Below, piece by piece: positions 1 through 9,814 of a DNA stretch of 64,000 nucleotides. Under the pieces are notes generated by a model. It saw only the letters and a program-made list of their open reading frames with translations, was not told the DNA's origin and ran no database searches. The position numbers and the translations under genes were made by a program. How positions within the stretch are numbered: position 1 is the stretch's first letter; every line of letters begins with the position of its first letter. The stretch comes from an uncultured Opitutales bacterium. Its GTDB lineage: Bacteria > Verrucomicrobiota > Verrucomicrobiia > Opitutales > Intestinicryptomonadaceae. The stretch lies in contig URAK01000002.1 in NCBI GenBank assembly GCA_900545705.1, forward strand, positions 189,562 to 253,561. Reading direction: 5' to 3'.

Positions 1-1
1 A

Positions 2-2482
2 GCCGGAACAATGCTCGCCTTTTCGGGTGATGTTTTGGCACAGCAACAGCAAGCCAGACCAGTTAACGCGGCGGCCCCCGCGAAATCTCCCACAACCGCC
101 GCTCCAGCCGGTGCAAAGCCTGCTACGGCCGCCAGTGCAGCCTCGGCGAACCAATCCGCCGCACAACCTGCAAAAAGCGGGCAAAGTTCCGCACAGAAGC
201 AGAACGAACCCCCAAGGCCTGCCGGCGGATTTGTAGTCAGGGGCGAAAATTTTAGCAGGAACCGCTTTGCGAGGGAACAGGAACCTAAAAACGACAACCA
301 TTTGCAGGGACCGTTCTATTTCGTGGACGAAAACCCAATGCAGGTAATAAAAATCCTCGAAGAACTCACTGGGCAAGTCGCAATAACCTCCGCGGGCCTT
401 CCAAACGCAAAAATTAACTTTGCTTCAAAAGGCAAGCTTCCGCGCGACGAAGCAATATTGGCAATAAAATCTCTGCTTTCCGCAAATGGCATGGCAGTTG
501 TCCAAATGGGCGAAAAATTCTTTAAAGTGTCGCCGTCACAGGGTGTAAACGCCCAAGCCCCAACCTACATTTCCGGAAAGGCGTCGGATCTGCCGACAAG
601 CAACGCGTTCGCGTCAAAGTTTTACGAGCTTAAATACGTCGACATCGAGACTCTCGCCCAGACGCTTTCAACTTTCATATCGCCCAACAATGTTGCGTCC
701 CTCTCTCTGTTTCCGCGAAGCAACGCATTCTTTCTGACTGACACAGTGGCAAACCACCAGCGCATAGAAATGCTACTCGAGAAAATAGACGTTGAGCCGT
801 CGATAAACGAGGAGATAGGATTTTTCATGCTTAAAAACGTGGGCGCCGACGACGCAAAGCGCAAGCTTTCCACAATACAAAACGACGCCCTAAAAAAATA
901 CCTCGCGAAAACAAGCATTGAGTCGGACGAACGCACGAACCAGCTGATTGTGGTCACCCCCAAGGGCAACCTAAAACACATAAAAAAAATCGTTGATGCG
1001 CTCGATACCGACGCCCAGCCATTGACGCGCAGCGAAGTATTCTATATACGCCACGGTGAGTCGAAAGATGTGGCGACAGTCCTCAACCAGATAGTCAAGG
1101 GGCAACAAGCCGCCGTAAAGAGCAACAACGCAGCGGAAGCCGCGAGGGTAGCCGCAACAAACCGCAGCAACATGATTTCAAACGCGCAAAACCGCAACGC
1201 GATAAACAGGGGCCAGCAGGCCGCCCGACCAACCAACCTGACCGCAGACCCCACAGGCGCCGCCTTGCAGTTCAGCGAGTACGTCACAATAGTTGCCGAC
1301 GAGCGAAGCAACTCGATAGTCGCCTACGGTACGTCTACCGACCTGATGCAAATAAGAAATATAATTGAAAAGGTCGACGTGGTGCTCGCGCAGGTAAAGA
1401 TAGACGTCATAATAACAGAGGTCACTTTGACCGACAAGCAAGTTTCGGGGCTATCTACTTTCGGGCTTGACTACTCTACAGTCTCCAGCACGTCGTCGGA
1501 CGGAAGCGTGACGCCGCGCGGATGGAGGGGCAATACTTCGGTTGGCTCGCTAAACGACTCCGGTGAAAACGCATTTGTATTTTCTATGAACGAGCAGGGA
1601 TTCTCTGCAATATTCAACATTGCCGAGGAAAACAGCAAAGTAAAAATCCTATCCGCGCCCTCGATAGTGACAACCCACAACAAGGAAGCCACCATAAACG
1701 TATCAAAAAAATACCCATTCATAACCGGAACAACGACCTACAATACCGGCAATTTTCCGTCGACGCAAGATACCGTTGAGTGGCGCGACATAGGTATAAT
1801 ACTCGAAGTGACGCCCCTGATAGGCAACAACGGCGTGGTGCAGCTCGACATAAAACAGACGGCGAGCTCCGTGCTCGACTACATGGAGGTCAACGACACG
1901 CGCCAAGCGATAGAAGGCACGAGAGAGGCCGAGAGCTTTGTCAGCGCCCGCGACGGCGAAACGATAGTTTTGGCGGGGCTCCAACAGACCGAAGCAACCG
2001 ACACCGACCAGGCAGTTTGGCTGCTATCCGACATACCTGTAATCGGGGAGCTTTTCAAGCCAACCAACGACCAGCGCACAAGGACGGAGCTCGTCATATT
2101 TATCCGCCCGACTATTATAAGCAGCGCCGCAGTAGACACAATAATGAAAGATACGGGCATGGATAAATCCCCGATATCGAAAGAGCTCGATTTATATTTG
2201 AAAACCGGCAGGTTTTACGACCCCGAAACCGACGGATTTGGGCAGGCCGAGTCAGCCAGAAGCTCGGCGCTTCGCACGATACTTCCGAAGGGCAGAAACG
2301 AGGAGGCGTTTAAGAATCCGGACGGAAATAAGAAAGAAGGAGCCCAAGAAGAAAGCACTCCCGCCGAAGAAGAAAGCTCCTCAGCCGAGAAAGCCGCCGA
2401 GGCCAACAATGCCGGCAGCGATAATATCACAGCGCCAAGCAAGGCGAAAGCGCACAGGTTTGTACCGGGCGTGAGAAAATGA
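2..2482 (+). CDS. gspD: Type II secretion secretin GspD (5' end outside window)
   Basis: Outer-membrane secretin that forms the exit channel of a type II secretion system. The frame is open to the left edge; the first visible ATG (base 11) lies inside what looks like the end of a signal peptide (hydrophobic stretch ending DVLAQ), so the true start is probably upstream. A Pro/Ala/Gln-rich linker is followed by an N0/STN-like domain (about residues 95-175), N1-N2-like modules (about 205-350), a low-complexity Asn/Ala segment (about 365-415) and the secretin core (about 440-700). Typical core features are EVTLTD, ILSAPSIVTTHNKEA, a VPVIG-like DIPVIGELF and a C-terminal ELVIFIRPTII. A charged Glu/Ala tail follows. 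It overlaps the next gene by 4 bases (ATGA). A PilQ-type pilus secretin is the alternative, but the flanking gspE/gspF genes favour secretion. Confidence 0.9.
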   Translation, partial: AGTMLAFSGDVLAQQQQARPVNAAAPAKSPTTAAPAGAKPATAASAASANQSAAQPAKSGQSSAQKQNEPPRPAGGFVVRGENFSRNRFAREQEPKNDNHLQGPFYFVDENPMQVIKILEELTGQVAITSAGLPNAKINFASKGKLPRDEAILAIKSLLSANGMAVVQMGEKFFKVSPSQGVNAQAPTYISGKASDLPTSNAFASKFYELKYVDIETLAQTLSTFISPNNVASLSLFPRSNAFFLTDTVANHQRIEMLLEKIDVEPSINEEIGFFMLKNVGADDAKRKLSTIQNDALKKYLAKTSIESDERTNQLIVVTPKGNLKHIKKIVDALDTDAQPLTRSEVFYIRHGESKDVATVLNQIVKGQQAAVKSNNAAEAARVAATNRSNMISNAQNRNAINRGQQAARPTNLTADPTGAALQFSEYVTIVADERSNSIVAYGTSTDLMQIRNIIEKVDVVLAQVKIDVIITEVTLTDKQVSGLSTFGLDYSTVSSTSSDGSVTPRGWRGNTSVGSLNDSGENAFVFSMNEQGFSAIFNIAEENSKVKILSAPSIVTTHNKEATINVSKKYPFITGTTTYNTGNFPSTQDTVEWRDIGIILEVTPLIGNNGVVQLDIKQTASSVLDYMEVNDTRQAIEGTREAESFVSARDGETIVLAGLQQTEATDTDQAVWLLSDIPVIGELFKPTNDQRTRTELVIFIRPTIISSAAVDTIMKDTGMDKSPISKELDLYLKTGRFYDPETDGFGQAESARSSALRTILPKGRNEEAFKNPDGNKKEGAQEESTPAEEESSSAEKAAEANNAGSDNITAPSKAKAHRFVPGVRK

Positions 2483-3324
2483 AGACATTGATCGCGACAA
2501 TAATTGTATGCTCCGCATTCTTGACGGCAACCGCCCAAGGAAACGGAGACATTACGGCGGGCGGAGATTCTTTTACGCGCGGTGGACCTCCGCCGCTCCC
2601 GTATTCTGACGGCCTTCCCCCGCCCCCGCCGGAAGAAAACTTTCGGCAGATGCCTCCGCCCACAGAGGAAGATGCTCGGCAAGCCCACCCTTCCGAAGCA
2701 GGCTTTGGGGAAAGCACTGCGCAAGAAGGAAAAGCTTCGGACGGCAACGAAGAAGGCGCAACGGGCGGCGCAGGGATTGAATCGGAACAGGCGCAACCCC
2801 CATCTGTGGACGTTGCCTTAAACGGCAAAAATCCCCAGGAGGCTAATGCGGGCGGCGGAAACAGTGCAATACCTGCTCTCGACGGCGCGGAATCTTTATT
2901 GGGGAGGAACCCATTTGGCAATTCTCCTGCGGGAAAATCGGGCAAGGACGAAAAAAACGAAGCGAGCCTTGAACTTACATGCGCATGTTTTGTAGACGGC
3001 AAATGGAATTTTGTCATCACAGATATAGAATCCAAAGTATCGTACGCAGTGGTATTAAAAGGCCGTATTTCAGACGAGATACCGTACAGGGTGGACTTTT
3101 TTGACGAAGATACTATGAGCGTGGTTGTTTCAAATTCGATATCCGAATTTGTAATAACGCTGAAAAGCCCCGACGAACCCGCGCCCGCGCCGCCCCCGCC
3201 GCCGAAAGCGGCGGCCACTGCGCAAAAAAACAACCAGCAGTCAAACCGGCAAAACCGCTATAGGATGTGGTTTCCGCCGCAGAGGGTGGAAGTTCCAAAG
3301 GCAAAACGCATAAACTGGCGGTAA
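2479..3324 (+). CDS. Exported proline-rich protein in the gspC position of the secretion operon
   Basis: Not recognised as a named family. The 281-residue product starts with a clear signal peptide ([20 protein letters not shown]), then a long Pro/Gly/Glu-rich disordered region to about residue 155. A compact beta-rich segment follows (about 160-235, containing [11 protein letters not shown] and [11 protein letters not shown]), then a second proline run and a basic C-terminus. Its start codon overlaps the gspD stop and it ends 4 bases before gspE, so it is translated with the secretion genes. The small folded segment resembles in size and style the periplasmic HR/PilP domains that link a secretin to the inner membrane. 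A GspC/PilP-like adaptor role is therefore plausible, but this is inference from position and architecture only. Confidence 0.7.
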   Translation: MKTLIATIIVCSAFLTATAQGNGDITAGGDSFTRGGPPPLPYSDGLPPPPPEENFRQMPPPTEEDARQAHPSEAGFGESTAQEGKASDGNEEGATGGAGIESEQAQPPSVDVALNGKNPQEANAGGGNSAIPALDGAESLLGRNPFGNSPAGKSGKDEKNEASLELTCACFVDGKWNFVITDIESKVSYAVVLKGRISDEIPYRVDFFDEDTMSVVVSNSISEFVITLKSPDEPAPAPPPPPKAAATAQKNNQQSNRQNRYRMWFPPQRVEVPKAKRINWR

Positions 3325-3328
3325 AAAA

Positions 3329-5026
3329 ATGTCACTTTCCTACGAAAAGAAAATAGAAGCGGCGAAAGCCGAGTTTAAGAAAAAACTCTCACCGGACGAT
3401 GCCTCGAAATTCGATGCCTGCGCCGATCCGAGAAAGCCGCGGTTTTTATTGGAGCACGGCAATTTTACGGAATCCGAAATAGTGAGCGAGCTTTCCGAGA
3501 CTGTCGGCCTTGAAACTGTCGACAATATTGAAATTCCCGAAAACGCCGAGAGCCTGCTTCCGCTCAGAATAATAAACGAGTACCGCTGTCTTCCGCTCTC
3601 CGACGGCACAGCTGTTTTCACATGGCCGCCGTCGGACGACGCGATAAAATGGATATGCGCAATATCCGGAAGAATCCCCCCGATAAAGCTAGCGCCCTAC
3701 TCTCTCGTTGAGGGAAAGATTGCCGAGAGTTTCGGCGTCGGCGCGGAATCACTTGAAGGCAGAGACGCCGACGATTTTTCCGACATATCCGAAAGCGAGA
3801 CGCAAGAGGACGAAAACGCCGCCATCATAAAATTTGTGAACGAAATAATAACGCGCGCCCTTGCCGACAGGGCAACCGACATTCACATAGAGCCCCGCCG
3901 GGACAGCCTCGCAATAAGATACAGAATCGACGGCGACATGAATTCCGTGTCAGTGCCCGACAATCTCGTAAAGTTTAAGGACGCAATCGTATCGAGAATA
4001 AAAATAATGGCGCGGCTGAACATATCTGAAAAGCGCCGCCCGCAAGACGGGCGCATAGCATTCAGGTCCAAGAGCGGCGAGGAGATCGACATACGAGTAT
4101 CTTCGCTGCCGACCCTCTACGGAGAGAGCGTTTCGCTGCGACTGCTAAATCAGAAATCGAGGCCTGTCACGATAGAGGATCTCGGGTTTCTGCCGGACGA
4201 CGCCGCAAAAATATCGCGGCCGTTATCGCTCCCGCACGGAATAATACTTGTCACGGGCCCGACCGGCTCCGGCAAATCGACGACATTAACCGCCTTCATA
4301 CGCCGCCTGCGCTCGCCAGAAGTTCGAATAATAACGGTTGAGGACCCCGTCGAGTACGAAGTTGAGGGGGTGAACCAAACACAGGTAAATCCTGAAATAG
4401 GGCTTACGTTTTCGTCGGTTCTGCGCTCGGTTCTGCGCCAGGACCCCGACATAATTATGGTCGGGGAAATACGCGACAGGGAGACGGCAGACATAGCAAT
4501 ACGGGCGTCGCTTACTGGGCACCTCGTGCTTAGCACGCTGCATACTAACGACTCCGCCGGCGCGCTCACAAGGCTTGTAGACATGGGCATAGAGCCGTTT
4601 CTAATAGCTTCCTCAGTGGAAATGATACTTGCACAGAGGCTCGTAAGGCGGCTTTGCAAATGCGCAGTGCCTGCAAACTACACAAGGCAGCAGCTCTCAT
4701 CAAGCCTCGCAACCCTCGGCATTCCGCAATCGGAACTCGAGTTTGCCGGAGGGATAAAAATCCCGCACGGCTGCGATAAATGCCGCTCGATAGGCTATTA
4801 CGGAAGAGTCGGGATATTTGAGATACTTTTGGTCACCGAAGATATACATTCGATGATAGTGTCGCGCGCTTCTGCAAGAGAAATAAGGGAAGCCGCCCGC
4901 GCCAACGGAATGCGCACATTGCAGGAATGCGGGTGGGAGCTCGTAAAGCGCGGAATAAGCGGGCTCGACGAAATAATGTGCTACGCAAACCTAAACGACG
5001 AAGCCGTAAGCCATGCGAAAGTATAA
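3329..5026 (+). CDS. gspE: Type II secretion ATPase GspE
   Basis: Cytoplasmic hexameric ATPase that powers the secretion pseudopilus. The 565-residue length is normal for GspE/PilB. It has an N-terminal domain (1-150), the N2 region beginning [13 protein letters not shown] (about 167) with the conserved DIHIEPR, Walker [10 protein letters not shown] (310-318), an Asp box near [19 protein letters not shown], Walker [10 protein letters not shown] and a His box ([15 protein letters not shown]). The C-terminal metal-binding region carries CKC and GCDKC, so the first pair is C-x-C where CxxC is usual. It starts 4 bases after the preceding gene and overlaps gspF by 14 bases. No Shine-Dalgarno sequence is obvious, consistent with coupled translation. 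Confidence 0.95.
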   Translation: MSLSYEKKIEAAKAEFKKKLSPDDASKFDACADPRKPRFLLEHGNFTESEIVSELSETVGLETVDNIEIPENAESLLPLRIINEYRCLPLSDGTAVFTWPPSDDAIKWICAISGRIPPIKLAPYSLVEGKIAESFGVGAESLEGRDADDFSDISESETQEDENAAIIKFVNEIITRALADRATDIHIEPRRDSLAIRYRIDGDMNSVSVPDNLVKFKDAIVSRIKIMARLNISEKRRPQDGRIAFRSKSGEEIDIRVSSLPTLYGESVSLRLLNQKSRPVTIEDLGFLPDDAAKISRPLSLPHGIILVTGPTGSGKSTTLTAFIRRLRSPEVRIITVEDPVEYEVEGVNQTQVNPEIGLTFSSVLRSVLRQDPDIIMVGEIRDRETADIAIRASLTGHLVLSTLHTNDSAGALTRLVDMGIEPFLIASSVEMILAQRLVRRLCKCAVPANYTRQQLSSSLATLGIPQSELEFAGGIKIPHGCDKCRSIGYYGRVGIFEILLVTEDIHSMIVSRASAREIREAARANGMRTLQECGWELVKRGISGLDEIMCYANLNDEAVSHAKV

Positions 5027-6251
5027 ATACAGGGCGATGTCCGGAAACGGCAAAATCGTATCCGGAGAGCTGGACGCCGCCGACTATAAAGACGCGTGCA
5101 ACAAGCTTAGGGCCATGTCGCTAGTTCCCGTATCGGCCGAAAGGGCGGATTCATCGGGAGCGCCCGATACTGCGAAAGCCTCGGAGCCAGATGCTTCAAA
5201 AATAAATCTAGGCGGGGAAAAGACCTCGCTTGCATTCTTTAAAAAGCTCCTACAGTTGTGCGGCGGCGGGGGCATGCCTGTCAGCGACGCGCTAAAATCT
5301 CTCGCCCAAAGATCCCTTGACGCGCGTACAAAAGTCCTTTGCCGCGAACTTTACAAAGAGCTCAGCGAGGGCCGGACGCTTTCAGACGCGCTAAAAAAGT
5401 ACCCCGCCCTTTTCGACCCTTGCATAACGCACCTTGTCGAAGCCGGCGAAACAACCGCCAACCTCGGGTTTGTATTTGAAAACATAATATCTTATATAGA
5501 GGCGCGACGGCAGCTGCGGCGGACAATAATATCGGCCCTCGCATATCCGGTTTTTCTATGCGTCATGGCCTCAGGGGTTGTGCTGCTGTTTCTATTTTTC
5601 ATGCTGCCGCGGATTGAGTCTATGATGTCGAACATCGGCGCGGGAGAAAACGGGCCTATTGTGCTTATGAAAACAATAGGCTCGGTGCTTACGACGGGCG
5701 TTCCGATTGCGGCCGCTCTTGTCGTTATCGCATTTATCGCTGTGAGACTTGTGCGCAAGACTCCGGAAGGGCTTTTAAAAACTGACGCATTCCTTTTAAA
5801 AATACCGGTCATAGGGAAAATTGCCTCAGATTCCGACCTATGCAGATTCTCGACGCTTGCATCGACTCTTTTTGCCTCCGGCGTAAATACCACCGAGACA
5901 TTCAGGCTCGCCGAAAAGTCCGTAAAGAACTCTTTAATGCGCTCGAGAATACAAAGTTTTAGGGTTGCCGTAAATGACGGCGCTCCGATATCTGCCGCTT
6001 TGAAAAAATTCGGCATTATAGACGAGGAAGACATCGATATTGTTTCCGTAGGCGAGCGCACCGGCAGCCTTGTGTCGGCATTCGCGGAAATAGGGAAATC
6101 GCACTCTGAGTCGCTTAACAGGCGGATAAAGCTATCGACAGGCGCGCTTGGAGGAGTTGCTCTCGCATTGGCATTCGCGCTTGTTTTGATATTCGCAGTG
6201 GGAATAGTTTTGAGCATACTTGGAATCAGCCACGGATTGATATCCAAATAA
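5013..6251 (+). CDS. gspF: Type II secretion inner-membrane platform protein GspF
   Basis: Polytopic inner-membrane protein that couples the GspE ATPase to pseudopilin assembly. The 412 residues start with [20 protein letters not shown], the usual GspF/PilC opening. Two T2SSF domains are visible (about 70-195 and 275-400). The first contains [18 protein letters not shown] and the second [19 protein letters not shown]. Transmembrane stretches lie near 175-200, 220-245 and at the C-terminus (380-405). The start codon lies inside the gspE coding end. No pseudopilin genes (gspG-K) or gspL/M follow: the next gene is on the other strand, so the operon ends here. Confidence 0.93.
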   Translation: MRKYKYRAMSGNGKIVSGELDAADYKDACNKLRAMSLVPVSAERADSSGAPDTAKASEPDASKINLGGEKTSLAFFKKLLQLCGGGGMPVSDALKSLAQRSLDARTKVLCRELYKELSEGRTLSDALKKYPALFDPCITHLVEAGETTANLGFVFENIISYIEARRQLRRTIISALAYPVFLCVMASGVVLLFLFFMLPRIESMMSNIGAGENGPIVLMKTIGSVLTTGVPIAAALVVIAFIAVRLVRKTPEGLLKTDAFLLKIPVIGKIASDSDLCRFSTLASTLFASGVNTTETFRLAEKSVKNSLMRSRIQSFRVAVNDGAPISAALKKFGIIDEEDIDIVSVGERTGSLVSAFAEIGKSHSESLNRRIKLSTGALGGVALALAFALVLIFAVGIVLSILGISHGLISK

Positions 6252-6705
6252 TGGGCCTAAGCAAATTGCGCGGGAAAGTACGGCATGATTATTTAATTCC
6301 ATGCCTCGTACATGACAATTATTTGGCGTATCTTTTTGGGGGCAGTTTTTTAGGGGATATCCCGTTTATTTACGTTTAACCCTGAAAAAAATTCTTACAT
6401 CGCAATATCCTAAGCAAATATCCGGGTACGAGCTTGACGGTTTGCATAGCGCGCCTTCCAGCGTCCGCGGCGTATTTTAATAAGATAATTATTCTAATAT
6501 TGGCGTAGAAAAATCGGCAAAATCAGAATTAAGCCTGCCCCGCGGCCATGTTTTCCCTCCGCTTCAACGCCCAAGAAAATTGCCAGCCGGCATTTTCCAC
6601 TAAGTATAATAAATTTCACGCGCTATATAAAAAACAGCCAATCGGCGAAAAACATTCGTTGGATAATCAAAAAAGTTCTCCACCCCCTGCGGCAAGCGTA
6701 AGATT
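6252..6705. other. Intergenic region between convergent gspF and the receptor-like gene
   Basis: I see no gene. An imperfect inverted repeat with ggcatg/catgcc arms and flanking gtac words lies at 6279-6312. It has a long loop and no T run, so it is a weak terminator candidate. The open frame that crosses into 7390 on the plus strand is antisense to the receptor-like gene. Confidence 0.4.
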
Positions 6706-8631
6706 TTATTTAAAGGCCGATATTTCTTTTGAAATTTCGCCAAGAAGCGGAGCTGCATTTTGCGATATTCTCGAAAGTTCCGCGAGAGCTTTTTCCGCTT
6801 TTGCGACCGCCCCGCGCGCGTCTTTTAAACGGAGTGACAAAGTCCCCATTTCAGACGATCCAGCTAGCCCCTCTATATTGTCCGCCGAATATGAAAGCGA
6901 TGTCACAGAGTTTTCAATGGAGGAGATAGACTCCAACATTTTGTCGGCCTCGCGCCTAAAATGCGAAAGGGGCGCCGAAAGAGCAGAAATCTTTGCCTTC
7001 ACGGCGCTCAAACAATTTCCGCAGTCGCCCGCCGCCTTTTCCATGTCCATAACCACAACTCCCGTGCGCTTGGCCAGAAGCTTTATCTGCTCCGCCAAAA
7101 TGGAAAGCCCGCTTCCGGCATTCCCAGACTTCCCTACCTCGATAGACATATTTAGGCTAATAAGGTTTGCCCTGTCTGCTATAGCCGCTATCTCGCCAGC
7201 AAGCCTTCCCAACGCCCCGATGGATTCTATTGCCGAGTCCGCCGATTCATCCGCCGATTGCACAGCCTGCGACTGCGCCGATATAATTTTTGAAAAATCC
7301 CCCGCAACGACCTCTTTTTGCGGCAATCCCGCAGAGAGTTCAGAGACCAATTCTGAAATTCTGCGGGAAGCCTTTAACGCGCCACCATAGAGTTCGGGAC
7401 CCGAAACATTCTTTTCCAACGCCTCCAATGTTGTATCGGCATACTCAAGAATTTTAGAATTTAAAGACACCGCTGCGCTTATCTCATTGCGGCTCGAAAC
7501 GCACATAATCGAAAGTTTTTTGGATATATCGAGCAGCCGTTCGCGCATTTCCAGCGCGTCGAGAATGTATGAATCTATTGTTTTGAACTCGCGCCCAAAT
7601 AGGGCGGCTGATGCGTAATAATCCACTTTTGCGTCTTCTGCCGAACCAGATATGCAAGAGCGCGCAAGCAATGCCGTACGCGCGGCCGATTTGCGCACTC
7701 CAAGCGCAATTACCATTGCGGCGGAAGATAAAAATATTATAAACAAAGCATATTCAGCCAAGAAATAAACTAGCTGCAAATGCGCGTTATGCAATGCGCC
7801 GGAGAGCGAATCCACAAGCACGCCAGAGCAATAGATCCAAGTCTGCGCGCACAGAGTTTCAAAGACTGACATCTTTTTTGCTATTTCGTCCGGATTAAAT
7901 TCCACGGAAAATATCGAGTCTGTAAGCGCCGTCCCGGACTGAAGGATTTTTTCGGAAGATGCGCGTATGCTTTTGGCGCTCTCAAAATTGGAGGAGAGAG
8001 TCCGAAGGGCGGCAGACAAGTTTTCGACATCGTCAATAAGTTCGTCGCGGATTATTGACAGTTGGGATTTATCGCCGTCTATTGAAGTTTCAACATGCAG
8101 CCTGAATAATCCGGAATATATTTTAGGGAAATACGTTCCACAAATTTTTACAAGCAGGTATCTATCGGTTGCTGGGTCGGAATAAAGCCCACCAGCGACC
8201 ATTGCGCTGTCTGACATATCCAATAAAATAGATGCTTTATTTCGCGACAAATCAAACGCGTCCAAAGATTCTTGCGTGTATATCGTCGATATATTTGAAT
8301 GTTTTTCGGGCGAAGCCTGTTTTAGGTATGACGAAGTTCGCAATATCTGAGAACATCCGGCTGTGATAGACGCCTTCGCATCGGAAAGAGCGCGTTTTGC
8401 CGACGTCGCAGAAGCCTCGCCAGAAACATTACCGGCTAATGTAATATGCGAGAGTATTGCAAGTCCCTGTAAAATGCGCGCACCTCCAAGTTCAGCACCG
8501 AACCTATCGGATTCTCTCAATACAGAATGCACGTACTTATACGCGGGCAATATTGAAGCACAAAGTCCAAGCAACAATATTGCGACAAGTTTTGTCAACA
8601 GACGTTTCCCGCTAAAATGTCTCATTCCCAT
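6706..8631 (-). CDS. Membrane protein with a degenerate chemoreceptor (MCP-like) signalling hairpin
   Basis: A 641-residue membrane protein built like a methyl-accepting chemotaxis protein. There is a transmembrane helix near residues 10-30, a periplasmic helical sensor region of about 250 residues, a second helix near 285-310 and a long cytoplasmic coiled coil. The hairpin tip region (about residues 490-540) aligns with the MCP consensus: IAAIADRANLISLNMSIEVG and then GLSILAEQIKLLAKRT, where receptors usually read NLLALNAAIEAARAG and GFAVVAxEVRxLA. The key Asn and Glu survive but much else is changed. No HAMP domain is clear and no cheA/cheW lies nearby. A second ATG at 8625 is an equally good start. 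Family membership is fairly safe; coupling to a chemotaxis kinase is uncertain. Confidence 0.75.
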   Translation of the reverse strand: MGMRHFSGKRLLTKLVAILLLGLCASILPAYKYVHSVLRESDRFGAELGGARILQGLAILSHITLAGNVSGEASATSAKRALSDAKASITAGCSQILRTSSYLKQASPEKHSNISTIYTQESLDAFDLSRNKASILLDMSDSAMVAGGLYSDPATDRYLLVKICGTYFPKIYSGLFRLHVETSIDGDKSQLSIIRDELIDDVENLSAALRTLSSNFESAKSIRASSEKILQSGTALTDSIFSVEFNPDEIAKKMSVFETLCAQTWIYCSGVLVDSLSGALHNAHLQLVYFLAEYALFIIFLSSAAMVIALGVRKSAARTALLARSCISGSAEDAKVDYYASAALFGREFKTIDSYILDALEMRERLLDISKKLSIMCVSSRNEISAAVSLNSKILEYADTTLEALEKNVSGPELYGGALKASRRISELVSELSAGLPQKEVVAGDFSKIISAQSQAVQSADESADSAIESIGALGRLAGEIAAIADRANLISLNMSIEVGKSGNAGSGLSILAEQIKLLAKRTGVVVMDMEKAAGDCGNCLSAVKAKISALSAPLSHFRREADKMLESISSIENSVTSLSYSADNIEGLAGSSEMGTLSLRLKDARGAVAKAEKALAELSRISQNAAPLLGEISKEISAFK

Positions 8632-8676
8632 ACGCTATTTTAATGCCCAATAAGTTGCAATAATATTCTGTTCAGC

Positions 8677-8707
8677 AAAAAAAAATCGGAGTTTAAACTC
8701 CGATTTT
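8677..8707 (-). terminator. Rho-independent terminator, perfect palindrome
   Basis: Bases 8682-8707 form a perfect 26-base palindrome with the core cggagtttaaactccg. On the minus strand it is followed by a run of nine Ts (the As at 8677-8685). It lies about 70 bases downstream of the secreted-protein gene ending at 8776 and separates that gene from the receptor-like gene. Confidence 0.8.
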
Positions 8708-8775
8708 ATGTGGAAATATACACTTAATTATGTCAACAACCGTATATAAGCAAACGGCTGTATACTTTACAGAGA

Positions 8776-9498
8776 TTATCTCTGTCCGGAAGTAATCATG
8801 GAATTGTCCGGAATAATAGAAGAAGTTGTCGAAGTGTTTGAGTCTCTCTGATTGGCTCTCGACTGGGGCATTACCAAGAATTCGCTTGTCTGGGCAGCGA
8901 GAGTCCTCTCAGCTATTGAGTTGTTGCCAACAGAACCGGTGATATCGCCATTCGGGCGGACTGCAAGGACAACAGCGTTCGTTCTGGATTCGCCGTTCTC
9001 GTTGGTCACCGTGACATTGCCGGTTGTCGTTATGCTTTCGTCTGCATTAACAGTCGACCTAGCATCGCAAGCATACCTTTCGCCGTTCATTTCAACAGAC
9101 ATGTTGGAAACGTACGAATTTTCAGTGTCGGGCCTTATAGAAGCCGTGACAGTGACGGGAGTCCTCGCCGGGAGATTGGGATCAGACAAAGTTGATTTTA
9201 CTGCGGAAATCAAAGAATTGAAGATTTTACCATGATGAGTATCTGTACCAGTGGCCTTGGTAGTTTCCGCGAGAATCCTATTGAGCATATCCTGCGAGGA
9301 GGCCAGCACGCTGCTATTCTGAGCGTCGACTCTCACATTTATTTCCCTGTTATTTACGGTTGTCTGCACGCGAACGCCATTGGCTTCGCTAGTCGCCGAA
9401 GCGGGAGCTGTTTGAACGGGAGTGACGGCCGTCTGAGCACCGAGCATTCCGCTTACGGAGAGAACTGCGAGGATTGCAATATAATTTAAAACTTTCAT
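8776..9498 (-). CDS. Secreted protein of unknown function
   Basis: The 240-residue product has a clear signal peptide (MKVLNYIAILAVLSVSGMLG, cleavage after AQ likely). The rest is rich in Thr, Asn, Val and Ser with alternating beta-type patterning, for example VTVTASIRPDTENSYVSNMS, followed by similar strands. I do not recognise a domain. A good ribosome binding site (AAAGGAA) precedes the ATG. It is monocistronic: a strong terminator follows and the 300 bases upstream are non-coding. Periplasmic or surface location is inferred from the signal peptide; no lipobox or sorting tail is visible. Confidence 0.75.
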   Translation of the reverse strand: MKVLNYIAILAVLSVSGMLGAQTAVTPVQTAPASATSEANGVRVQTTVNNREINVRVDAQNSSVLASSQDMLNRILAETTKATGTDTHHGKIFNSLISAVKSTLSDPNLPARTPVTVTASIRPDTENSYVSNMSVEMNGERYACDARSTVNADESITTTGNVTVTNENGESRTNAVVLAVRPNGDITGSVGNNSIAERTLAAQTSEFLVMPQSRANQRDSNTSTTSSIIPDNSMITSGQR

Positions 9499-9814
9499 GG
9501 TATATTTCCTTTAAGTAGAAGAAAGGTTTTTTCTGATTGTGCAAAGAAAGTAAAATAAACTCCGCAACAATACAAGTATTTTTTTTTACTTTTTTTCCAT
9601 CGTCAAAAGCGCGGGTATTTTAAATTTTTTAGCGATAAAACAATTATCTTGCTATGGGCTTACGCGGCAAAATTGTACAACCAACCTTATTTATATGAAA
9701 GAAATGTTTTGCCTTTCGCATTAAAAATGTTTGAATTGAAAAAACCAAAAAAAATATAAGTTCGCGTGCCCGAAGAACGGGAACGCTTCCAATAACAATA
9801 AAACATCACAAGAG
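9499..9814. other. Divergent promoter region, no gene
   Basis: AT-rich spacer between two divergently transcribed genes, so it must hold both promoters. T and A runs are prominent around 9580-9625 and 9735-9760. I cannot single out convincing -35/-10 pairs. Confidence 0.4.

Noticed and set aside
2427..3233. 268-codon open frame on the minus strand
   Set aside because: Antisense to the Pro-rich secretion-operon gene; Pro/Gly-rich codons leave the opposite strand open by composition.
6548..7390. 280-codon open frame on the plus strand
   Set aside because: It is antisense to the receptor-like gene, whose composition, membrane helices and hairpin tip are convincing. The antisense product has no recognisable pattern.
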